A stretch of DNA of 64,000 bases from Actinomadura meyerae (GTDB lineage Bacteria > Actinomycetota > Actinomycetes > Streptosporangiales > Streptosporangiaceae): the NCBI RefSeq assembly GCF_900188445.1, contig NZ_FZOR01000021.1:79407-143406 (forward strand), written 5' to 3'. Below, in pieces: positions 57,709 to 64,000 of this stretch (positions are counted from its first letter, which is position 1; every line of letters starts with the position of its first letter). The translations under genes were made by a program, and so were the position numbers. The notes beneath the pieces were generated by a model. That model made no database searches. It was not told the origin of the DNA and worked only from the letters and a program-made list of their open reading frames with translations.

Positions 57709-58795
57709 ACGCGGGGCCGCGGAGCCCGGGTCCTCCGCGGACCCGCACGCCCAGGCCCGCGCCGCCCGCGAGCAGCCGCTGCTGCTGCACTCGATGTCGG
57801 TGTTCCGCGAGCTCTTCGCGGCGATCTTCGCCTGCCGGGAGATCCGCGCGGTGGTCGAGGTCGGGGTGGAGTCCGGGCAGGTCAGCTCGCTGTACGCCGA
57901 CCTCGGCGCGGCCAGCGTGCACTGCGTCGAGCCCGCGCCCAGCGAGGAGCTGCGGGCCGTGCTGGCCGCCGACCCGCGGCTGAACCTGGTCGAGGGCCCG
58001 TCCCCGGACGTCCTCGGCGACGTGCCGCCGGCCGACCTGTACGTCCTCGACGGGGACCACAACTACGCGGTCGTCCGCCGCGAACTCGCCTGCATCATGG
58101 CGAACGCCCCCGACGCGGTGATCGTCCTGCACGACGTCCTGTGGCCCTGCGGGCGCCGCGACTTCTACTACCAGCCGTCCGTCCTGCCGCCGGAGGACAC
58201 CCACCCGGCGAGCGCCGACGGGCCGACCGTCTGGCACGACGACCTCACCCCGGCCGGGTTCGTCGGCGACGGCGTGTTCACGGTGGCCGCGCACGCGGGC
58301 GGCGAGCGCAACGGCGTCCTCACCGCCGTCGAGGACGCCCTGGCGGACGCCCCCGGCTGGCGCTTCGCCATCGTCCCCGCCGTGTTCGGCTTCGGCGTCC
58401 TGACGAGGTCGGACGCGCCCGGCGCCACCGAGATCTTCGACGCGCTGCGGCCGTACACGTCCGCGAGGCTGCTCGCCGCGATGGAGAACAACCGCATCGC
58501 GCTCTACACCCGCGTCCTGCAACTCCAGTACGAGGCCGAGGCCCGCGCCGAGGACGCGAACCGGCTGGCGGAGACCGTCACCGCCCAGCAGCACGAGATC
58601 GCCGCCCTCCGCGCCGACCTCGACCGCGCCCGCGCCGAGACCGCGGCCTACCGCCACGATCTGCAGGGGCTGCGCGCGCAACTGGAAAGGGCGTCCGCGC
58701 CGCCGAGCCAGGAACAGGAACTGGGCGCGGCCGTGTCGCAGCTCGGCCGCGCGCTCTCCGCCCGCATCCGCAAGAACCCGGGCGCCCCCCGATGA
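57695..58795 (+). CDS. Class I methyltransferase-like protein with C-terminal coiled coil
   Basis: Residues 45-180 resemble a SAM-dependent methyltransferase fold: AVVEVGVESGQVSSLYADLGA (motif I region), VHCVEPAPSEE and DLYVLDGDHNYAVVRRE. A coiled coil lies at about 270-330 (ETVTAQQHEIAALRADLDRARAE). The N-terminal GxGxG motif is altered (GVESG), so the reaction is uncertain. The coiled coil may measure polymer length or tether the protein to the exporter, as in some chain-terminating methyltransferases; this is a suggestion only. It overlaps genes on both sides. Confidence 0.8.
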   Translation: MTTAERGAAEPGSSADPHAQARAAREQPLLLHSMSVFRELFAAIFACREIRAVVEVGVESGQVSSLYADLGAASVHCVEPAPSEELRAVLAADPRLNLVEGPSPDVLGDVPPADLYVLDGDHNYAVVRRELACIMANAPDAVIVLHDVLWPCGRRDFYYQPSVLPPEDTHPASADGPTVWHDDLTPAGFVGDGVFTVAAHAGGERNGVLTAVEDALADAPGWRFAIVPAVFGFGVLTRSDAPGATEIFDALRPYTSARLLAAMENNRIALYTRVLQLQYEAEARAEDANRLAETVTAQQHEIAALRADLDRARAETAAYRHDLQGLRAQLERASAPPSQEQELGAAVSQLGRALSARIRKNPGAPR

Positions 58796-60396
58796 CCGTC
58801 CGGCTCCCCGCCGCGCGGCTCCGGGCGATCACGATCCTGGCGTTCTTCGGCTTCTTTTCGGTCGGCGCCGGATGGGCGATCGCCATGCCGTGGGACGGCG
58901 GCCCGGACGAGCAGTCGCACATCACCCGCGCCGCGGGCGTCGTCGGCGGGGACTTCGCGGCGCCGCCCGACTACATCACCGTTCCGGAGATCTCGCGGCC
59001 GGTGGCCGGAAGCCACCAGACCATCCCGGACGGTGTCGCGCATCAGTCGCCGCCCTGTTTCGCGTTCAAGCCCCAGCAGACGGCGGACTGCGCACACGAT
59101 AAGTCGGAAACGCCGGACAAGCCCGTGGAGAGGTTCACCGCGGGCGCCGGACGGTACCAGCCCACGTACTACGCGGTGGTCGGCTGGCCGCTCAAGTGGT
59201 GGCCGGGCGAAGGCGGGCTGCTGCTCGCCCGGCTGATCAGCGCCGCGCTGTCGGCCGCCTTCCTGGCGGCCGCGGTCTACAGCGTGCTGGCCTGGTCCCG
59301 CCGCCCGTTCCTGCTCGCCGGGCTGCTGATCGCCACGACGCCGATGGCGATGCACCTCGCCGGTGTGATCAACGCGAACGGTCTGGAGATCACGGCCGCG
59401 ATCGCGATGTGGACGGCGCTGATCCCGCTGGTCCGCGCGGAGGGGCCGCCCGACCGGCGGCTGCTGATCCTGGCCGGCGTCTCTGCGGTGACGGTCGCGT
59501 GGACGCGGCCGGACGGCCCCATGACCGTCGCGCTCGCCCTGGTGATCCTCGCGGGCACGGCGGGCCCGGCCCGGCTCAGGACGTTGATCCGCGACCGCGG
59601 AGCGTGGCTCCTCGGGCTGTCGGCGACCGTCGCATGCGGCCTGTCCGCGGTCTGGACGCTCGCCATGAAGGCCACGGAGCTCGTTCCCGTCCCGGGCGGC
59701 GCGGGGCTCGGCGTCGCCGACGCCCTGCGGCTGGTGACCGTGGAGCGGACGTCCTTCTACCTGAAGTCGATGGTCGGGCAGTTCGGCTGGGTGGATGTGG
59801 AGATGCCCGACGCCTACTACGCCGTCTGGTTCGCCGCGACCGGTTTCCTCGTCCTCGCCGCGCTGGCGGCCGGCGGGCGCGCCGACCGGCTGCGGCTCGC
59901 CGCCGTCCTCGCGGCCGCGTTCGCGCTTCCGCTGTGGATGGACGTCATGGGCGCCGAAGAGAACGGGATGATGGCGCAGGGGCGCTACATCCTGCCGAGT
60001 GCGGTCGGCGCCGCGGTCCTCGCCGCTCACATCATCGACGAGCGCGGCCCGTTCGCGCCGCGCTTCGCGCGATCGGCCACCGGCTGGCTGGCCGTCTTCC
60101 TCCTTCCCGCGCAATTGATCGGACTGGCGTACGCGATGGTCCGCTACCAGCACGGGCTCTACGCTCCCGTCCCTGCGGTGAACCCGTTCGACGGCGTCTG
60201 GCAGCCGTCCCTCGGCCCGGCCACGGCGCTCGGGACGGCCGCCGCCGGTCTCCTCGCGCTGGGCGCGATGGTCCGGCTGGCCACCTCCGCACGGACCGAG
60301 GACATGCCGTCTCTCAGAGAGGGGTCTGGAAATGACGGATTACGTCGCGACCACAGCGATGCACCAGAGCACGTGGGGGACGTTCCTGGAACCTGA
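58792..60396 (+). CDS. DUF2142-like polytopic membrane protein
   Basis: The 534-residue protein has about ten hydrophobic segments. After the first helix it shows WDGGPDEQSHITRAAGVVGG, the acidic PxDExxH-type loop of DUF2142 and GT-C-like membrane glycosyltransferases. GRYQPTYYAVVGWPLKW follows. The family role is unknown, probably lipid-linked sugar transfer outside. ATG 58792 overlaps the preceding stop (ATGA). Its last 65 bases overlap the next gene, an unusually long overlap, which suggests the C-terminal tail (DEDMPSL...) may have arisen by loss of an earlier stop. Confidence 0.85.
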   Translation: MTVRLPAARLRAITILAFFGFFSVGAGWAIAMPWDGGPDEQSHITRAAGVVGGDFAAPPDYITVPEISRPVAGSHQTIPDGVAHQSPPCFAFKPQQTADCAHDKSETPDKPVERFTAGAGRYQPTYYAVVGWPLKWWPGEGGLLLARLISAALSAAFLAAAVYSVLAWSRRPFLLAGLLIATTPMAMHLAGVINANGLEITAAIAMWTALIPLVRAEGPPDRRLLILAGVSAVTVAWTRPDGPMTVALALVILAGTAGPARLRTLIRDRGAWLLGLSATVACGLSAVWTLAMKATELVPVPGGAGLGVADALRLVTVERTSFYLKSMVGQFGWVDVEMPDAYYAVWFAATGFLVLAALAAGGRADRLRLAAVLAAAFALPLWMDVMGAEENGMMAQGRYILPSAVGAAVLAAHIIDERGPFAPRFARSATGWLAVFLLPAQLIGLAYAMVRYQHGLYAPVPAVNPFDGVWQPSLGPATALGTAAAGLLALGAMVRLATSARTEDMPSLREGSGNDGLRRDHSDAPEHVGDVPGT

Positions 60397-61222
60397 CCCC
60401 GCGCTTGCCGAGGTCGATGACCTCCACGAGGCCCTGCACATCCCGATCCAGGGCGGGCATCACGCGGAGTTCGGCGTCTTCGCCGGCAAGAACGCCGTCT
60501 TCGACCGGACGATCGCCAGGATCGAGGGCGTCGACCTCGTCTACGAGGACCAATGCAGCGCCTACCACTACTTCGACCTCTTCACCCGTGTCGAGCGCAG
60601 CCACGGCGAACTGTCCAGGCTCGTCGACGTCGGTGTCTTCATGGGCGGGTCCGCGGCCGTCCTCGCCGGCTGCGTCGAGCCGATGGGCCTCGAACTCGAC
60701 CTGGTCGACGTCAACGACGCCTACCTGCGTTTCACCCACGAGCGGCTGAGGCGCGCCTTTCCCAGGGCCATGACAAGGGTTCGCATGTTCCACGGTGACC
60801 TGGCGACCTATGTCGCGCACGTCCTCAGCGGCGAGCCGCGGACGCGCGCGATGGTGCACCACGACGGTGCCCACAACTTCGATCAGGTCATCAAGGACCT
60901 CAGTTCGCTCTTCTACGTCCGCGACCGAGTCCACAGCCTGGCGATCCAGGCCACCCACCTCCGGGGAGACATCGCCTACCTCAACTTCGTGGACGCCGCC
61001 GTCCACGCCATGTTCGGGACCGAGGTGAAGTACGAGCCGATGGGCGCCCGGTACCCGCACGACGCGCCGGTGACGCATCCGAACCAGTGGGACGGCAACT
61101 ACTTCCTGGCCGACACGCCCGAGGGCATGTACGTCCGGTTCGACGACGTGGAGTGGAAGTACCCGCACCCGTCGATGGAGTTGGAGACGTTCCTTCCGGT
61201 GAAGGCCGACCCGGTCGCCTGA
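60332..61222 (+). CDS. Class I methyltransferase-like protein
   Basis: The 296-residue protein has a Rossmann-type core: RLVDVGVFMGGSAAVLAGCVE near residue 95, then LELDLVDVNDAYLRFTHERL and a later VHHDGAHNFDQVIKDL. This arrangement suggests a SAM-dependent enzyme acting on a large substrate; the sugar acceptor is unknown. ATG 60332 follows GAGAGGGG and lies 65 bases inside the preceding gene. It closes the plus-strand polysaccharide operon that begins at glf. Confidence 0.8.
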   Translation: MTDYVATTAMHQSTWGTFLEPDPALAEVDDLHEALHIPIQGGHHAEFGVFAGKNAVFDRTIARIEGVDLVYEDQCSAYHYFDLFTRVERSHGELSRLVDVGVFMGGSAAVLAGCVEPMGLELDLVDVNDAYLRFTHERLRRAFPRAMTRVRMFHGDLATYVAHVLSGEPRTRAMVHHDGAHNFDQVIKDLSSLFYVRDRVHSLAIQATHLRGDIAYLNFVDAAVHAMFGTEVKYEPMGARYPHDAPVTHPNQWDGNYFLADTPEGMYVRFDDVEWKYPHPSMELETFLPVKADPVA

Positions 61223-61477
61223 TCCGCCGTGCGCATTCTCCGGATTGGCCGGGTGTGGCCAGCGCCGCCGAGAGGGTTGTCTGATCTTCGATGCAGGTGG
61301 GCGTTGTGACCGGAATGTCAGGGATAGGGGCGCATCTGGGGACCTGTTCCCTTGAACGAGAGGCAGTGAGGCGGATAGGTCTTTACCCTGGGTCGTGCAG
61401 GTAAGCGACCGCAGGAAACCGAACCCGGCAACCCCGAGGCGTTCCCTCCACTCCCGCGACTCCAGGGGTCTCTCGAC
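61223..61477. other. Intergenic stretch after polysaccharide operon
   Basis: 255 bases between the methyltransferase-like gene and a membrane protein gene. No reading frame with a ribosome site, and no clear terminator hairpin, was found by eye. Confidence 0.5.
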
Positions 61478-63523
61478 GTGACGGACATGGCGAGCGGGTC
61501 CGCGATGGCGCGGCTCACACAGGCCGACCGCGTCCACGTGGGCTGGCGCTATGCACAGGTTCACCCCGATCCGGGGCCGCCTCCGGAGGCGCCCGAGCGG
61601 CCCGGAGCGGCACCGCTGCCGCCGCCGGCGCGGCGGCCCGGCGAGGACATGGCCGGCCGCCCGCTACGGATCGCGGTCGGCGGGACCGTCGTGTTCATCG
61701 CCCTGTTCCTGGTCTGCGGGCTGCTCGGCGTGATCCCGTGGGCGTTCGCCGGGGTGGCGCTGCTCGCGTGCCTGGTCGTCCTCGGCATCACCGGCGGCGG
61801 GCTGTGGCGGGACGAGCGGGGCGTCCGCGCACGGCTCGCGCAGGAGCGGTCCGAGGAGGAGCGGCAGCGCGCCGCGCAGGCGAGGGAGCGCGAGGCCGCC
61901 GAGAAGGAGTACGCGAAGGCCCGGGCCGAATGGGAGCGCCGGCACGCCGCCTACGAGGGGCAGCGCGAGTGGTACCCGGTCGCCGTCCCGCCCGGAGTCG
62001 ACCGGCTGGACGTGGTCGGCGGGACGCTCGCCGGATGGTCGGCGGCCGTCACCACCATGGGCGCGGCCCGGCTCGCGGTGGGCGCGCGCCTCACCATCAT
62101 CGACCTGTCGGAGGGCGCGGTCGCGCACGACCTGCTGCGGCTCGCGGCGGACCGCGGCGACGACCCGCTGGTGTGGGTGCTGCCCGCCGACCTGCCCCGG
62201 CTGGACGTCACGCGCGGCCTGAACCGCGAGGCGCTGGCGGACGTCCTGTCGCTCGTCGTCAGCGCGGGCGAGGAGGAGGGCGGCACGCGGGACCTGTCGT
62301 TCGACAACTCCATCCTCGAGCGGCTCATCGAAGTCCTCGGGCCGGACGCGACGATCCCGCGGATCACGGCGGCGCTGCGCGTCCTCGCCCAGGTCGGCGA
62401 CCCGCGCGAAGACCTCCGCAAGGGGCTGCTGAGCGACGAGCAGCTGGAGCGCATCGCCACCCTCTTCGGGCGCGACGCGACGGACCGGATCGTCGTCCGG
62501 CGCGCGTGGGCCCTGGAGGCGCAGCTCCGGAAGCTGGAGAAGCTCGCGACCGAGCCCGTGCGGCTGCCGCCGTCCAGGCTGCACGTGGTGTCGATGGACC
62601 GGCGCGCGGGCGTCCTCACCAACCGCATCCTCGGGACGTACGTCACGACCGCGCTCACCCACCGCATCCGGGAGTCCCCGCCGGGCGGACGGTGGGACCA
62701 CACGCTCTTCCTGTGCGGGGCGGAGAAGCTCCGGGGGGACGTCCTCGACCGCCTCATCGACGCGTGCGAGGCGACCGGAACCGGCCTCGTGCTGATGTAC
62801 CGGTCGATCCCCGGACACGTCCGGGAACGGCTCGGGCGCCGGGGCCACGCCGCCGTCGGCTTCATGCGGCTCGGCAACCCCGAGGACGCGCGGGTCGCCG
62901 CCGAGCACATCGGCTCCGGCCAGCCGCTCCTCGTCGCGGAGATCACCGACGCGGCCGGGGAGACGCTGTTCGACGTCGCGGGGGAGACCTACGCCAGCAC
63001 GGTCGCGTTCGCGCGCCCGCGCGGCGACGGCCTCACCGACCCGGTGTGGTCGCCGCTGCCCGCCCCCGCCGCCGACGACTCCGTCCTCGTGGAGGGCATC
63101 AGCTCCGCCACCGCATGGGGCCGGACGGTCGCCGACCGCCGCTCGGACAGGCAGCGCTTCCGCGAACTGCTCGTCGAGCCGCCGCAGCTGCAGGAGCTGC
63201 CGCCGACCGCGATGGTGTTCACGCACTCCGGCGCCAGCGGCCGCCGGACGCTGCTCGTGGACGCCAACCCGGGCATCATCACGCTGCCGACCGCGCATTC
63301 GATGGAGTTCGAGGAGTACGTCCGCGAGCTGCAGCGCGAACCGCTCGCCGAGGTCGAGGACGCCCCGCTGGAGGAGCCGCGCCCGGTCGAGCCGCCGCCG
63401 GTCCCCGCGCCCCGGCGCACCGCCCGGCACGCGCTGCCCAGGGGTGCGTCGCGGCCGGTGCGGATCGTCCCGCCGCTGCGGCCCAACGGCAAGCACAAGG
63501 CCGACCCGCCGTCGTCCGCCTGA
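61478..63523 (+). CDS. Membrane protein with large cytosolic domain, unknown role
   Basis: The 681-residue protein has two adjacent membrane segments near residues 65-105 (IAVGGTVVFIALFLVCGLLGVIPW and FAGVALLACLVVLGITGG). A charged coiled coil follows (RLAQERSEEERQRAAQAREREAAEKEY), then a cytosolic domain of about 480 residues with GARLTIIDLSEGAVAHDLLRL, RLHVVSMDRRAGVLTNRI and WDHTLFLCGAEKLRG. The order recalls coupling-protein or FtsK-like ATPases, but no Walker A motif is seen, so ATPase activity is not supported. GTG start with a weak ribosome site. I do not recognise the family. Confidence 0.75.
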   Translation: MTDMASGSAMARLTQADRVHVGWRYAQVHPDPGPPPEAPERPGAAPLPPPARRPGEDMAGRPLRIAVGGTVVFIALFLVCGLLGVIPWAFAGVALLACLVVLGITGGGLWRDERGVRARLAQERSEEERQRAAQAREREAAEKEYAKARAEWERRHAAYEGQREWYPVAVPPGVDRLDVVGGTLAGWSAAVTTMGAARLAVGARLTIIDLSEGAVAHDLLRLAADRGDDPLVWVLPADLPRLDVTRGLNREALADVLSLVVSAGEEEGGTRDLSFDNSILERLIEVLGPDATIPRITAALRVLAQVGDPREDLRKGLLSDEQLERIATLFGRDATDRIVVRRAWALEAQLRKLEKLATEPVRLPPSRLHVVSMDRRAGVLTNRILGTYVTTALTHRIRESPPGGRWDHTLFLCGAEKLRGDVLDRLIDACEATGTGLVLMYRSIPGHVRERLGRRGHAAVGFMRLGNPEDARVAAEHIGSGQPLLVAEITDAAGETLFDVAGETYASTVAFARPRGDGLTDPVWSPLPAPAADDSVLVEGISSATAWGRTVADRRSDRQRFRELLVEPPQLQELPPTAMVFTHSGASGRRTLLVDANPGIITLPTAHSMEFEEYVRELQREPLAEVEDAPLEEPRPVEPPPVPAPRRTARHALPRGASRPVRIVPPLRPNGKHKADPPSSA

Positions 63524-63885
63524 CCCGCTGCGAGCACATCGCGGGCCGATATACCGTTATTAACGGGTCACGTCAAGGCGTAATTGTCTGCCTCGGCGGC
63601 TAGGGGCACTTGTGGTCAGTCGATTCTCTTGATTCTTCGGAACGGCTCGGCTAGCGGGCACGCGTTCGCGCGAGAAAGATCGTCGGTGTGCGGTGATGGC
63701 GTTGCGCAGCGTTACTTTCCCGGTGTTGGGGATTAGGACAGGACGCTCTCGTTGCTTTGTCAGGTTTACCGACGTGTCGTGTGATTTGAGTCACGAGTGA
63801 AGGGGTGATTTCGAGGTCTTCCTGGAAGTTGATCAGCGGGTTACCGTGAGGCCGCTTCAACGTCCCTTTACGTGCGGGGGTTCAT
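63524..63885. other. AT-richer intergenic region before the right-edge gene
   Basis: 362 bases of lower GC than the surroundings. It holds the inverted repeat CCGTTA-T-TAACGG at 63554-63566 and a candidate -35/-10 pair, TTGTCA (63757-63762) and TGTGAT (63780-63785), 17 bases apart. The minus-strand frame at 63651-63860 has no recognisable features and is not called a gene. Confidence 0.5.
63554..63566. repeat. 13-base near-palindrome, operator-like
   Basis: CCGTTA (63554-63559) and TAACGG (63561-63566) flank a single T. It lies 30 bases after the preceding stop and could be a repressor site for the right-edge gene, although it is more than 300 bases from its start. Confidence 0.35.
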
Positions 63886-64000
63886 ATGCGGCGGCGTCGT
63901 CGGGGCGATGGTGCGCGGTTGGTGTTGTGGCGGCGCCGGGTGTGGACGGCGCGGTTGGCGGCTGTGGCGTTGGCGGCGGGTGTGTTGCAGGCTCCCGCGC
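63886..64000 (+). CDS. Start of a secreted protein (cut by right edge)
   Basis: ATG 63886 follows GGGGG (63876-63880) with 5-base spacing. The visible 38 codons encode MRRRRRGDGARLVLWRRRVW, then TARLAAVALAAGVLQAPA, a strongly basic start and hydrophobic core as in a signal peptide. The pattern is reminiscent of actinomycete RHS/YD-repeat toxins, but nothing after the signal is visible. The function cannot be decided. Confidence 0.6.
   Translation, partial: MRRRRRGDGARLVLWRRRVWTARLAAVALAAGVLQAPA

Noticed and set aside
53116..58062. 1648-residue minus-strand reading frame
   Set aside because: Opposite the ABC exporter and HAD genes, which have clear motifs and tight overlaps; composition is typical of a shadow.
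61478..63523. FtsK/VirD4-type ATPase
   Set aside because: The membrane layout is similar, but no Walker A or B motif is visible.
63651..63860. 69-residue minus-strand frame
   Set aside because: No ribosome site, no homology-like features, unusual composition; likely chance in an AT-richer region.

Overview
The window reads as chromosomal DNA of a very GC-rich actinomycete. The pairing of galactan-type genes (glf, glfT2, Wzm/Wzt-type exporter) with a Type VII (ESX) secretion locus, and the absence of mycobacterial PE/PPE families, suggests Streptosporangiales, perhaps an Actinomadura-like genus. That placement is inference. I saw no rRNA, tRNA, CRISPR array or insertion sequence.

Region 1 (1-11.9 kb) is an ESX core. 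The start of eccC lies on the minus strand at the left edge. Divergent from it run eccD, eccB, two WXG100 genes, an EspC-like gene, a PPE/WXG-like Gly-Pro-rich substrate and mycP. Small membrane proteins follow, then a minus-strand operon with a YbaB-like protein, a Pro-rich protein and a WXG-like membrane protein.

Region 2 (11.9-30.6 kb) is the most striking part. One minus-strand unit of about 18.6 kb encodes a YbaB-like protein, a WXG100 partner and a 3847-residue T7SS polymorphic toxin. The toxin shows a helical T7SS-type N-terminus, a zincin-like domain, two ADP-ribosyltransferase domains, a nuclease-like domain, a RelA/SpoT-like nucleotidyltransferase domain, and three copies of a caspase-like His/Cys domain, two of which directly precede an ADP-ribosyltransferase block. 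Seven small mosaic genes follow, built from a few reshuffled modules: YezG-like immunity domains, a 'TDGTWIW' module, a four-copy 'GYLWAS' module and TNT-like domains. I read this as a multi-warhead toxin with an immunity/toxin cassette.

Region 3 (30.7-37.1 kb) holds T7SS-associated accessory genes: a small CxxC protein, a MinD/EspI-like ATPase, a membrane-anchored extracytoplasmic protein, a DUF1266 protein and unknowns.

Region 4 (37.1-61.2 kb) is a cell-surface polysaccharide cluster: an LCP ligase, glycosyltransferases, a membrane-anchored beta-propeller protein, a sulfatase lipoprotein, a GH43-like enzyme, two sulfotransferase-like proteins, Glf, GlfT2, an ABC exporter, a large HAD-like protein, two methyltransferase-like proteins and a DUF2142 membrane protein. 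Together they suggest a galactofuranose-containing polymer that may be sulfated and that is exported by an ABC transporter.

Region 5 (61.5-64 kb) holds a large membrane protein of unknown role and the first 38 codons of a secreted protein cut by the right edge.
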